64,000 nucleotides of DNA from RGIG5472 sp051867615 (GCA_051867615.1 JBJDYU010000008.1:1-64000); one strand, 5' to 3'. Counted from the stretch's first letter, positions 1-9,763 are shown. Numbers and translations are program-made. Notes: generated from the sequence alone by a model not told the origin.

Positions 1-85
1 GGCCCTATCCTTCATCCTTTTTATTCAACTGTCCAACATCTATTGTAATCCTACATAAGTGCATTGGCCCGCTTTTTCTCCACTC

Positions 86-114
86 TTGTTTTGGCCGGAA
101 AAAAGAGGTATACT
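86..114 (+). promoter_or_regulatory. weak sigma-A promoter for polA
   Basis: A TATACT -10 box (109-114) lies 17 bases after a poor -35 (TTGTTT, 86-91). It is the only good -10 upstream of polA, and transcription would start about 35 bases before the polA start codon. The 60 bases at the left window edge are AT-richer and show no gene. Confidence 0.45.
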
Positions 115-156
115 ATCTTAATCAGTGTAAAAATCGCGCCCTTGGGAGGGACAGCT

Positions 157-2805
157 ATGAAACTCATGATCCTGGACGGCAACAGCCTCGTCAACCGCGC
201 CTATTACGGCATCCGCCCCCTGACCACCAAGGACGGGCTGTACACCCACGCCATTTACGGCTTCGTCACCACCCTCCAGCGGCTGCTGGCGGAGGAGGAG
301 CCGGAGGCCCTGTGCGTGGCTTTCGACCTGCACGCGCCCACCTTCCGCCACAAGGCGGACGAGAGCTACAAGGCCACCCGCAAGGGGATGCCGGAGGAGC
401 TGCGCCAGCAGATGCCGGTTTTGAAGGACGTGCTGCGGGCCATGAACATCCCCCTCTACGAGCTGGAGGGCTACGAGGCGGACGACCTCATCGGTACCGT
501 CTCCCGCAAGTGCGAGGCGGCGGGCTGGGAGTGCGTGGCGGTGACGGGAGACAAGGACTCGCTGCAGCTCATCACGGAGAAGACGAGGGTCAAGCTGGTC
601 TCCACCCGCATGGGGCAGACCACCACCAAGGACATGACGGAGGAGAGCTTCCGCTCGGAGTACGGCTTCGACCCCATCCACATGATCGACCTCAAGGCCC
701 TCATGGGGGACAGCAGCGACAACATCCCCGGCGTTCCCGGCATCGGGGAAAAGACCGCCATGGCCCTGATCCAAAAATACGGCAGCATCGATGCCCTCTA
801 CGCCGCCATGCCGGAGGTGGAGGCAAAGCCCGCTGCCCTCCGCAAGCTGGCGGAGGGGGAGGAGAGCGCCCGCCACTCCTACTGGCTCGCCACCATCGTG
901 ACGGACGCGCCGCTTATCTTTTCTCCGGAGGAGAATCTGCGGCAGCCCCCAAAGCCGGAGCTGTACGATTTGTTCCTGCGCCTGGAATTTTTGAAGCTCA
1001 TCGAGAAGATGGGCCTGAAAAAGCAGGAGGAGCTGGTGGAGCGGCAGCAGCCTGAGGAGATGCGCGTCTGGCAGGTGCGGACGGCGGCGGAGGGGGAGAA
1101 GCTGCTTTCCCAGCTTCGCGGCGCGGACCATACGGCGCTGCTGGCCCTGCCGGACCTCGCGGGCCTATCCCTCGTCTATGAGACAGCGGAGGGCGAAGCG
1201 ATCACGGCGGAGCTGCTGTTCAGCCGCTACGAGGGGGACTGGAACGCGCTGCTCGCCGCCATATTCTCCGTCGATATCAGAAAGGTTGCCCACGAGGTAA
1301 AGGACCTGACCCGGGCGCTGCTGGAAAGCGGCCTTCCGGCGGAGGGCTTTATCTTCGACACGGCCCTCGCGGCCTATCTGCTGGACGCCACGGCGGGGAG
1401 CTATGATATCCAGCGCCTGTTCGTCTCCTATTTTAATGAGGAGCTGCCAAAGCCCCTCTTTCTGGAGCCGGAGGCCTTCTCCCTCATGGGCGGCGGCGCG
1501 GAGGCGGAGGCCGCCATGGACAGCTACGCCGCTGCGGTGGTGGCGCTGTACGGCTATCAGGCCCCCCGGCTGGAGGAATGGGGCCTGCACGAGCTGTTTT
1601 ATGCTGTGGAGCTGCCCCTCTGCCGCGTCCTTGCGGAGATGGAGCTTTCCGGCGTCCGGGTAGACGCGGGCGAGCTGGCGGCCTTCGGCGCGGCGCTGGA
1701 TAAGGAGGCCAAGGCGCTGGAGGAGCAGATCTATACGCTCGCGGGCCATCCCTTCAACATCAACTCGCCCAAGCAGCTGGGAGAGGTGCTGTTCGGCGAG
1801 ATGCAGCTGCCCCACGGGAAAAAGACCAAAACCGGCTGGTCCACCAACGCCGACGTGCTGGAGTCCCTGCGCTGGCAAAGCCCCATCGTGGAGGACGTGC
1901 TGCAGTACCGCCAGCTCACCAAGCTGAAAAGCACCTACGCCGACGGGCTTTTGAAGGCGCTCTCTCCCGACGGGCGGGTGCGCACCAGCTTTCAGATGAC
2001 GGTGACGGCCACGGGCCGTCTCTCCTCCACGGAGCCGAACCTGCAGAACATTCCCACCCGGACGGAGCTGGGGAGCGAATTCCGCCGTATGTTTGTGGCG
2101 GACGCGGGGAACGTGCTGGTGGACGCGGACTATTCCCAGATCGAGCTGCGGCTCCTGGCCCATATCGCGGACGACGAGACCATGCTGGAGACCTTCCGCC
2201 GGGGCGAGGATATCCACGCCATGACGGCGGCACGGGTCTTCGGCGTACCGCTGGCGGAGGTCACGCCCCTTATGCGCCGCAACGCCAAGGCGGTGAATTT
2301 CGGCATCGTCTACGGCATCTCCGCTTTCTCTCTCTCGAAGGATATCGGCGTCTCCGTGGCAGAGGCCAAGGCGTATATGGACGCGTATTTTGAAAAGTTC
2401 TCCGGCGTCCGCCGCTATATGACGGAGATCGTGGAGCAGGCCCGCGCCCAGGGCTATGTGGAGACGCTGATGCACCGCCGCCGGGCGCTGCCGGAGCTGA
2501 GCGGCAGCAACTTCAATCTCCGCGCCTTCGGCGAGCGGGTGGCGCTGAATATGCCCATTCAGGGTACCGCCGCGGATATCATGAAGTCCGCCATGGTGCG
2601 GGTCTGGCGGCGGCTCAGGGCGGAAGGGCTGCGGGCGAAGCTGATCTTGCAGGTCCACGACGAGCTGATCGTGGAGTGTCCGGAGGACGAGGCGGAGCAG
2701 GTAAAGCGCCTGCTCGCAGAGGAAATGGAGGGCGCGGCTTCGCTGCGCGTACCGCTGACGGCGGAGGCCCACAGCGGGAAAAACTGGCTGGAGGCGAAGG
2801 AATGA
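157..2805 (+). CDS. polA: DNA polymerase I
   Basis: This encodes 882 residues, the usual length for PolA. PolA fills gaps and removes primers during lagging-strand synthesis and excision repair. The N-terminal 5'-nuclease domain (about residues 1-290) shows the acidic and helix-hairpin-helix motifs (LMGDSSDNIPGVPGIGEKTA). A middle 3'-5' exonuclease-like domain (about 310-480) looks degenerate, as in Bacillus and Clostridia. The C-terminal polymerase domain carries motif A (VDADYSQIELRLLAH), the O helix (RRNAKAVNFGIVYG) and motif C (QVHDELIVE). ATG 157 is chosen because GGGAGGG lies 7 bases upstream and the conserved MKLMILDGNSL begins there; an in-frame codon at 64 lies before the -10 box. 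It overlaps rimI by 4 bases. Confidence 0.97.
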   Translation: MKLMILDGNSLVNRAYYGIRPLTTKDGLYTHAIYGFVTTLQRLLAEEEPEALCVAFDLHAPTFRHKADESYKATRKGMPEELRQQMPVLKDVLRAMNIPLYELEGYEADDLIGTVSRKCEAAGWECVAVTGDKDSLQLITEKTRVKLVSTRMGQTTTKDMTEESFRSEYGFDPIHMIDLKALMGDSSDNIPGVPGIGEKTAMALIQKYGSIDALYAAMPEVEAKPAALRKLAEGEESARHSYWLATIVTDAPLIFSPEENLRQPPKPELYDLFLRLEFLKLIEKMGLKKQEELVERQQPEEMRVWQVRTAAEGEKLLSQLRGADHTALLALPDLAGLSLVYETAEGEAITAELLFSRYEGDWNALLAAIFSVDIRKVAHEVKDLTRALLESGLPAEGFIFDTALAAYLLDATAGSYDIQRLFVSYFNEELPKPLFLEPEAFSLMGGGAEAEAAMDSYAAAVVALYGYQAPRLEEWGLHELFYAVELPLCRVLAEMELSGVRVDAGELAAFGAALDKEAKALEEQIYTLAGHPFNINSPKQLGEVLFGEMQLPHGKKTKTGWSTNADVLESLRWQSPIVEDVLQYRQLTKLKSTYADGLLKALSPDGRVRTSFQMTVTATGRLSSTEPNLQNIPTRTELGSEFRRMFVADAGNVLVDADYSQIELRLLAHIADDETMLETFRRGEDIHAMTAARVFGVPLAEVTPLMRRNAKAVNFGIVYGISAFSLSKDIGVSVAEAKAYMDAYFEKFSGVRRYMTEIVEQARAQGYVETLMHRRRALPELSGSNFNLRAFGERVALNMPIQGTAADIMKSAMVRVWRRLRAEGLRAKLILQVHDELIVECPEDEAEQVKRLLAEEMEGAASLRVPLTAEAHSGKNWLEAKE

Positions 2806-3287
2806 GCATTAGGATCGTACCCATGACGGCGGACCATCTGGAGGGGATCGAGGCGCTGGAGCGCACCTGCTTCTCCCGTCCGTGGACGAGGGATATGCTG
2901 AAGGAGGAGCTGGACAACGCCTGCGCGGCCTTTCTGGTGGCGGAGGACGCGGGAAAGGTGGTAGGCTACGCGGGACTGCAGGTGGTGCTGGACGAGGGCT
3001 ATATCGCCAACGTAGCCGTGGACCCGGCCTACCGCCGGCAGGGCATCGCCACGAAGCTGATACAGGTCTATATCGACTTCGCCCGGGCCAACCGCCTGGC
3101 GTTCCTCACGCTGGAGGTGCGGCCCTCCAACACCGCCGCCATCATCCTCTATGGCCGCCTGGGCTTTCGCAGCGTGGGCCGGCGGAAGAACTACTATGAG
3201 CATCCCAAGGAGGACTGCATCATCATGACGCTGCGCTTCGATAAGGAAGCGGAGCCCACCGCGGGCCCGGGCGCCTTTCCTTCCTGA
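2802..3287 (+). CDS. rimI: ribosomal protein S18-alanine N-acetyltransferase (GNAT)
   Basis: A 161-residue GNAT enzyme. RimI acetylates the N-terminal alanine of ribosomal protein S18 using acetyl-CoA. The acetyl-CoA loop (RRQGIATKLI) follows the beta-4 segment IANVAVDPAYR, and the C-terminal NTAAIILYGRLGF helix and YYEHPKEDCIIM ending are typical of RimI. The ATG overlaps the polA stop (ATGA), so translation is probably coupled. Linkage to tsaD 35 bases downstream is the classic Firmicutes tsaB-rimI-tsaD arrangement, although no tsaB is seen here. Confidence 0.92.
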   Translation: MSIRIVPMTADHLEGIEALERTCFSRPWTRDMLKEELDNACAAFLVAEDAGKVVGYAGLQVVLDEGYIANVAVDPAYRRQGIATKLIQVYIDFARANRLAFLTLEVRPSNTAAIILYGRLGFRSVGRRKNYYEHPKEDCIIMTLRFDKEAEPTAGPGAFPS

Positions 3288-3322
3288 TGTAAAGGAAAAA
3301 GTCTTGACAGAGGAGAGATAGC

Positions 3323-4330
3323 ATGAAGATACTGGCCTTTGAATCCACCTGCGACGAGACGGCGGCGGCCGTGGTGGAGGACGGGAGGACCGTCCTCTCG
3401 GACGTCATCGCCTCTCAGGCGGATATGCACGCCGTCTACGGCGGCGTGGTGCCGGAGATCGCCAGCCGCAAGCACGTGGAGGCTGTGGCGGGTCTGGCGG
3501 AGGAGGCCCTGCGGCAGGCGGGGATCAGCAAAAAGGAGATCGACGCGGTGGCGGTGGCCTACGCGCCGGGACTGATCGGCGCGGTGCTGGTGGGGCTGAG
3601 CTTTGCGAAGTCCGTTTCCTACGCTCTGGGTGTGCCGCTGATCCCGGTGCATCACATCCGGGGCCACATCGCCGCGAACTATCTGGCCTTCCCGGAGCTG
3701 GAGCCGCCCTTCACGGCCCTCTGCATCTCCGGCGGCAACACCCTCATCGTGGATGTGCGGGACTATACGGCGATGGAGATCCTGGGGGCCACGCGGGACG
3801 ACGCGGCGGGAGAGTGCTTTGACAAGGCGGCGCGGGTGCTGGGGCTGCCCTATCCCGGTGGAAAGCCGCTGGACGAGCTGGCGAAAGGCAGCCGCGGCGA
3901 CGTATATGACCTCCCGAGGGCGAAGGTGGAGGGCGCGGAGCTGGATATGAGCTTCTCTGGCCTCAAGACCGCGGTGGTGAATCTGGCCCATAACGCGGAG
4001 CAGAAGGGAGAGCCGCTGGACCGTCCTGCCCTCGCGGCGGACTTCATCCGCGCCGTCAGCGACGAGCTGGTGCCCCGGGCCATGGAGGGCTGCCGCCGCC
4101 GGCGGCGGAAGGTGCTGGTGGCGGCGGGAGGCGTCGCGGCCAACTCCGTCATCCGCCGGGATCTGGAGCGCGCCTGCGCGGCGGAGGGGGTCCGGCTCTA
4201 TCTGCCGCCCCTGCGGCTCTGCGGCGACAACGGCGCCATGATCGGCGCCCAGGGCTATTATGAGTATCTGGCGGGCCACACCGCGGATATGAGCCTCAAC
4301 GCCTACGCCACGCGGGAGATCAGCCTTTAA
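3323..4330 (+). CDS. tsaD: tRNA N6-threonylcarbamoyladenosine transferase TsaD
   Basis: 335 residues, the full family length. TsaD transfers the threonylcarbamoyl group to A37 of ANN-decoding tRNAs, working with TsaB and TsaE. Visible motifs are the N-terminal MKILAFESTCDETAAAV, the metal-binding HHIRGHIAANYL pair of histidines, the ASKH-fold nucleotide segments (CISGGNTLIV; VAAGGVAANSVIR) and the C-terminal CGDNGAMIGAQGY. The ATG is preceded by GAGGAGAG. A strong terminator follows, so this is the last gene of the polA-rimI-tsaD unit. A tRNA-Thr, a t6A substrate, lies about 630 bases downstream, which may be coincidence. Confidence 0.96.
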   Translation: MKILAFESTCDETAAAVVEDGRTVLSDVIASQADMHAVYGGVVPEIASRKHVEAVAGLAEEALRQAGISKKEIDAVAVAYAPGLIGAVLVGLSFAKSVSYALGVPLIPVHHIRGHIAANYLAFPELEPPFTALCISGGNTLIVDVRDYTAMEILGATRDDAAGECFDKAARVLGLPYPGGKPLDELAKGSRGDVYDLPRAKVEGAELDMSFSGLKTAVVNLAHNAEQKGEPLDRPALAADFIRAVSDELVPRAMEGCRRRRRKVLVAAGGVAANSVIRRDLERACAAEGVRLYLPPLRLCGDNGAMIGAQGYYEYLAGHTADMSLNAYATREISL

Positions 4331-4352
4331 AGCGTGTAAAACCGAAAACAGG

Positions 4353-4387
4353 AAGGACTCGGCTCACGGGCCGGGTCCTTTCCTTTT
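4353..4387 (+). terminator. Rho-independent terminator after tsaD
   Basis: AAGGACTCGGCT pairs with GGCCGGGTCCTT around a short CACG loop (two G-U pairs), followed by a T-rich run (TTTCCTTTT). It ends the polA-rimI-tsaD transcript. Confidence 0.85.
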
Positions 4388-4568
4388 GCAAGGTGAAGCG
4401 GGGAATCCTGCTGCGGTTGCCATAATATCGAAAAATATGGAACGCCGAAAAAATAAAATAATTTTATGTAAACAAAAATCGTTTTCACGGGAAGAAAAAC
4501 GCATTTTGCGGTTTTGCATATTTTCTGAAAAACAGAGAATTTTGACTGAAAACCAAGGAAAAAACGGG

Positions 4569-4612
4569 TGTGGAAAACTCTGTGGAAAATGTGGATAACT
4601 ATCTGTAGAAAA
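4569..4612 (-). promoter_or_regulatory. cluster of DnaA-box-like sequences
   Basis: On the + strand TGTGGAAAA occurs at 4569-4577 and 4581-4589 and TGTGGATAA at 4590-4598. A degenerate TGTAGAAAA sits at 4604-4612. Read on the minus strand these are TTTTCCACA, TTTTCCACA and TTATCCACA; the last is the consensus DnaA box and the others fit common variants. All share one orientation and abut an A-rich tract. Binding by DnaA is inferred. This could be an origin, a titration or reactivation site, or a DnaA-controlled regulatory region. No dnaA, dnaN or rpmH gene lies in the window. Confidence 0.6.
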
Positions 4613-4697
4613 AATTATCTTAAAATTTATGTAAATACCACGAAAAAGGAAGGTTAAAGAGGAGGGGCGCGGAAAAAATCAAAAGGAGGGCGTTTTT

Positions 4698-4759
4698 TGT
4701 CGAAGGACGCGGCAGGAAAAATGGGAGCTTTTTGCAGGCAGTTCGATTTTTTTGTCGAA
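4698..4759 (+). promoter_or_regulatory. two Spo0A-type boxes (TGTCGAA)
   Basis: TTTTGTCGAAG (core 4698-4704) and TTTTGTCGAAA (core 4753-4759) are perfect matches to the Spo0A box core TGTCGAA in the same orientation, 55 bases apart, each within an imperfect repeat. Spo0A is the master sporulation regulator, and the sigG and ytfJ genes show that the organism has a sporulation programme. Function here is inferred. Confidence 0.5.
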
Positions 4760-4890
4760 AGCTGCTGCAGGAAAACTTGCGGGATTACTTTTTGTATTAT
4801 CCCGTCGCAGGCGCGGCGCGCGGGTCGCTTCGCCGTCTTCTGCCCCATGGAGGCGGGACGTTTTTGCTGCCCTTCCCGGAAAGAAAGAAG

Positions 4891-4919
4891 TTGACGGGCG
4901 GAAAAAACTGTGATATACT
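4891..4919 (+). promoter_or_regulatory. sigma-A promoter of tRNA-Thr
   Basis: TTGACG (4891-4896) and TATACT (4914-4919) with a 17-base spacer, 38 bases before the mature tRNA 5' end. This is a strong consensus-like stable-RNA promoter. Confidence 0.85.
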
Positions 4920-4957
4920 TCCCCCGTTAGCGCGCCGAAAGACGCGAAGATATCGCT

Positions 4958-5033
4958 GCTGGTATGGCTCAGTCGGTAGAGCGACGCACTCGTAATGCGT
5001 AGGTCGCCGGTTCGAATCCGGCTACCAGCTCCA
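4958..5033 (+). tRNA. tRNA-Thr (anticodon CGU)
   Basis: A complete cloverleaf is visible. The acceptor stem GCTGGTA pairs with TACCAGC, the D arm reads GGCTCAGTCGGTAGAGC, and the anticodon stem ACGCA/TGCGT encloses loop CTCGTAA, giving anticodon CGT (4991-4993), which reads ACG (Thr). The T arm contains GGTTCGAATCC. The discriminator is T and the CCA end is encoded (5031-5033). Confidence 0.96.
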
Positions 5034-5035
5034 CT

Positions 5036-5070
5036 CCGGGACAAGCGTTTGGCTTGTCCCGGCTTTTTTG
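5036..5070 (+). terminator. terminator of tRNA-Thr
   Basis: CCGGGACAAGC pairs perfectly with GCTTGTCCCGG around a GTTTG loop, followed by CTTTTTTG. It starts 3 bases after the CCA end of the tRNA. Confidence 0.93.
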
Positions 5071-5081
5071 TTTCCCGAGCG

Positions 5082-5132
5082 TTGGTGCTTATTTGGTGCT
5101 TAAAGGTGATCAGGCTGTAGCCTGGTCACCTT
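5082..5132. repeat. short tandem repeat and 13-bp hairpin downstream of the tRNA
   Basis: TTGGTGCTTA occurs twice (5082-5091 and 5093-5102). It is directly followed by a 13-bp stem (5103-5115 with 5120-5132, one G-U pair, loop TGTA) that has no T-run. It lies between the tRNA terminator and the next promoter, so it is probably not part of either transcript. It could be debris of an integration event at the tRNA 3' end, but no integrase is present. Confidence 0.4.
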
Positions 5133-5161
5133 CAAAGCCGCCCGCTTCCCGGCGAAAACGG

Positions 5162-5189
5162 TTGACAATCGGAAAAAATCTGCTATGAT
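5162..5189 (+). promoter_or_regulatory. sigma-A promoter of the T-box leader
   Basis: Perfect TTGACA (5162-5167) and TATGAT (5184-5189) with a 16-base spacer. It drives the T-box leader, the HEXXH gene and probably alaS. Confidence 0.85.
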
Positions 5190-5195
5190 AAACAG

Positions 5196-5431
5196 GTAAT
5201 CGAGCGAAACTGCGATGAGAAAGACGAGCGGCAGGTGTCCGGCCTTGTAGAGAGCGGGGGAGAGGTGAAAGCCCCGCGGCGCGGCCCCGTCGCAGCCCCT
5301 TTCGAGCGCCCGCGAGGAGCGGGACGGCTCATCCCCGTTACCGGATGAATCGAGATGTCCTTGCCGGATAATCAGGGTGGTACCGCGGAGTTTGCTTCGC
5401 CCCTGAACATGGCAGGGGCTTTTATTTTTTG
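5196..5431 (+). promoter_or_regulatory. T-box riboswitch leader (alanine type inferred)
   Basis: The hallmark T-box AGGGTGGTACCGCGG lies at 5374-5388, followed by an intrinsic terminator (GCCCCTG/CAGGGGC, 5399-5419, then TTTTATTTTTT). Upstream, a Stem I-like element has a kink-turn-like GATGAGAAAGACGAG, an AGAGAGCGGGG distal segment and a base helix CGAAA/TTTCG. Uncharged tRNA pairing with the specifier and the T-box would favour the antiterminator. The internal-loop segment CGCAGCCCC offers GCA or GCC, both alanine codons, which agrees with alaS downstream; I cannot settle the register. The first gene after it is not alaS but a small HEXXH protein. Confidence 0.9.
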
Positions 5432-5441
5432 GGAGAACAGT

Positions 5442-5903
5442 ATGGATCGAGAGCAAATATGCGCCTGCTTTGAAACATGGTGCAGGAAATTGCGGCTTGT
5501 CCCGGACTGGGATATTCGCCTGGAATTCGTAGAGGACCCTGCATGGCGGAAAACCGGTGATTTCAAGGTGGATTGCGATGATAAAAAGGCGGTCCTTCTG
5601 CTCAACGGTGTCAGACCCAAGCAAGAAAACCTGGAGGAAGTGATCGTCCACGAGCTGATGCACCTGAAGATGTACCCGCTGGATCAGGTGACGGAAGCTC
5701 TGATCAACAGCCAATTTGAGGAAGACACGCCTGCCAGCCGGTTTGCCTACAACCAGTTTTTCATGGCATTGGAGCAGACGGTGGAAGAACTGACCAAATG
5801 CTGGCTCCTGGAATTCGGCGACAACAAGGAGCTTTCCTTTGGACGATGCAAGCTGCATAAGTCCTTTACCGAGCTGTATGACGGCTTAAAAAATCTGGAA
5901 TAA
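5442..5903 (+). CDS. small HEXXH metalloprotease-like protein
   Basis: 153 residues of unknown specific function. The central segment EVIVHELMHLKMYP contains a zincin HEXXH motif (His70, Glu71, His74), and the downstream helix (MALEQTVEELTKCW) could supply a third metal ligand. There is no signal peptide or membrane segment, so it should be cytoplasmic. The fold might be SprT-like or another minimal zincin, but I do not recognise the exact family. ATG 5442 follows GGGAG immediately downstream of the T-box terminator, so expression should depend on T-box readthrough. alaS starts 31 bases after its stop. Confidence 0.75.
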   Translation: MDREQICACFETWCRKLRLVPDWDIRLEFVEDPAWRKTGDFKVDCDDKKAVLLLNGVRPKQENLEEVIVHELMHLKMYPLDQVTEALINSQFEEDTPASRFAYNQFFMALEQTVEELTKCWLLEFGDNKELSFGRCKLHKSFTELYDGLKNLE

Positions 5904-5934
5904 GAAATCAAAAAATACACGGAGGTAGATCCCC

Positions 5935-8595
<2,661 letters not shown>

Positions 8596-8665
8596 TTCCT
8601 GCGGCGCAAATGCCGTCAGGCTGATATACTTTACAGCTATACCGTTTGAGAAAGGAGCGCATCCC

Positions 8666-9025
8666 ATGTCTGATGTATTGAACTACGACTCTGACTGCCT
8701 GTTCTGCAGGATCATCAAAGGGGAGATCCCGTCCAACAAGGTGTACGAGGACAATCTCTGCTACGCCTTTTACGACGTGGCGCCCCAGGCGCCCACCCAT
8801 TTTCTGGTCGTTCCCAAGGCCCATATCCGCTCCTGTGGGGAGATCACCCGGGGCAACTCCGCCCTGGTGGGCCATATATTCGAGGTCATCTCCAAGGTGA
8901 CCAAGGAGCTGGGCCTCACCGATTTCCGTGTGGTCTCCAACTGCGGCGAGCAGGCGGGGCAGAGCGTGCCGCACCTGCACTTCCATGTGCTGTCCGGCCG
9001 CGACATGACCTGGCCTCCGGGCTGA
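8666..9025 (+). CDS. HIT family nucleotide-binding protein (HinT-like)
   Basis: 119 residues. HIT hydrolases cleave adenosine phosphoramidates and related aminoacyl-AMP adducts. The N-terminus has the CLFCRIIKGEIPS signature and the catalytic HIT triad is in VPHLHFHVL near residue 100. The ATG is preceded by AAAGGAG. It follows alaS by 70 bases. A role in clearing aminoacyl-adenylates is known for HinT, so pairing with an aaRS is plausible, but operon co-transcription is inferred. Confidence 0.92.
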   Translation: MSDVLNYDSDCLFCRIIKGEIPSNKVYEDNLCYAFYDVAPQAPTHFLVVPKAHIRSCGEITRGNSALVGHIFEVISKVTKELGLTDFRVVSNCGEQAGQSVPHLHFHVLSGRDMTWPPG

Positions 9026-9036
9026 TCCTTTGAGAA

Positions 9037-9067
9037 AAAGCAGGGCTGCGAAGCCCTGCTTTTGTTT
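9037..9067 (+). terminator. terminator after the HIT gene
   Basis: AAAGCAGGGCT pairs with AGCCCTGCTTT around GCGA, followed by TTTTGTTTT. It ends the T-box/alaS/HIT unit. Confidence 0.92.
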
Positions 9068-9103
9068 TCCCTGCCGGGGTGCGCGCCTGCGGGGGGTGGG
9101 CGG

Positions 9104-9128
9104 AACATACACCGTGCGGCGGTGCAGG
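9104..9128 (+). repeat. repeat copy A of the inverted-repeat family
   Basis: A 25-base unit beginning AACATACACCG and ending GGCGGTGCAGG. It differs from copy B (9159-9183) at one position and lies in the same orientation 55 bases upstream. In both copies a CCATTTGCGG follows. Confidence 0.9.
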
Positions 9129-9198
9129 GCCCATTTGCGGCAGGTTTTTCTTTTTACCAACATACACCGCGCGGCGGTGCAGGACCATTTGCGGCCCC

Positions 9199-9234
9199 AT
9201 TTCTCTTTTTCCCGCTTGTGGGAAAAAGAGAAAT
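9199..9234. repeat. perfect 15-bp palindrome inside the element
   Basis: ATTTCTCTTTTTCCC (9199-9213) pairs with GGGAAAAAGAGAAAT (9220-9234) around GCTTGT. One arm is all pyrimidine apart from its first base and the other is almost all purine. Confidence 0.9.
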
Positions 9235-9541
9235 CGCCCCGCCGGTGAAAGAGAAAAAAGGACGCTTTGGCCTTTGGCTCCCGGCGAGATTGGGCAAAAT
9301 CACCCGCAAAGCGCTTCCTCCGGCTGGGGCTGCGCAACGACTCCCTCTGCTTCTCTTTCCGCTGCCGCTGGTGCGGCGGTGGCGGAAGGCCCGTCCCCGC
9401 AGGCAGAGCGGCAGCGGATAGTCGGAGCAGGGCAAATCGACGAGCAGCGCGCACTGTACCCTTGCGGAAAGTCAGTTCGACGCAGGAGGGGAACGACCGG
9501 CAGGAAAGCGTTTTCTTCTTTCTTCTCCACCGTCAACGGCG

Positions 9542-9581
9542 CATCTTCTTTTTCTTTGGCAAGACAAAGAAAAAGAAGATG
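9542..9581. repeat. perfect 17-bp palindrome inside the element
   Basis: CATCTTCTTTTTCTTTG (9542-9558) pairs with CAAAGAAAAAGAAGATG (9565-9581) around GCAAGA. It resembles the 9199-9234 palindrome in its C/T-only versus A/G-only arms, so the element has a structured purine/pyrimidine hairpin near each end. Confidence 0.9.
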
Positions 9582-9595
9582 GGGGGTTGAAAGTG

Positions 9596-9620
9596 CCTGC
9601 ACCGCCGCGCGGTGTATGTT
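9596..9620 (-). repeat. repeat copy C (inverted copy of B)
   Basis: The exact reverse complement of the 25-base unit at 9159-9183. It forms the right terminal repeat of the MITE-like element. Confidence 0.93.
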
Positions 9621-9665
9621 GGGAAAAAAGAAAACCGGTTCTTCAAACAAAGAATTTCTATTGCG

Positions 9666-9694
9666 TTGCCTGGAAAGAATGTTTATGGTATAAT
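9666..9694 (+). promoter_or_regulatory. sigma-A promoter of the XRE-comEC operon
   Basis: TTGCCT (9666-9671), a 17-base spacer and perfect TATAAT (9689-9694). It lies 30 bases downstream of the inverted-repeat element, so the element stays outside the transcript. Confidence 0.85.
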
Positions 9695-9763
9695 GGCTCC
9701 GTTCGGCCTCATATCAGCCGCGAAAATGGAACCGTTTGGTAACATTTTTTCGGGGTGATGACG

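Larger units (their letters stand above)
4388..4890. other. non-coding interval with an A-rich half and regulatory boxes
   Basis: About 500 bases without a credible gene. From about 4430 to 4660 the + strand is strikingly A-rich in an otherwise GC-rich region, with runs of AAAA and TTTT. It contains clustered DnaA-box-like sequences (4569-4612). From about 4690 to 4790 there is an imperfect direct repeat of about 30 bases (TTTTTTGTCGAA... GCAGGAAAA in both copies) containing Spo0A-type boxes. Short open frames here lack ribosome-binding sites and have no recognisable protein features. Confidence 0.7.
9143..9636. mobile_element. MITE-like non-coding element with terminal inverted repeats
   Basis: About 494 bases. 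The left end (9159-9183) and right end (9596-9620) are perfect 25-base inverted repeats. Similarity continues outward through pyrimidine-rich GGTTTTTCTTTTTACC on the left and its approximate complement GGGAAAAAAGAAAACC on the right. The interior has two perfect long hairpins and GC-rich sequence with no gene: open frames overlap in all directions, are low complexity and lack RBSs. No target-site duplication was identified with certainty. The alternative is a structured non-coding RNA or REP/BIME-type repeat. It lies between the HIT terminator and the promoter of the XRE-comEC operon. Confidence 0.6.

Noticed and set aside
4386..4598. 70-residue frame in the tsaD-tRNA interval
   Set aside because: Lys-rich translation of an A-rich tract with no RBS; it overlaps the DnaA-box cluster.
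4388..4957. definite oriC
   Set aside because: DnaA boxes are suggestive, but there is no dnaA/dnaN, no switch of gene direction and I could not compute GC skew.
9062..9693. several 90-200 residue frames in the repeat element
   Set aside because: They overlap in all frames, include the inverted repeats and palindromes, and lack RBSs and domains.
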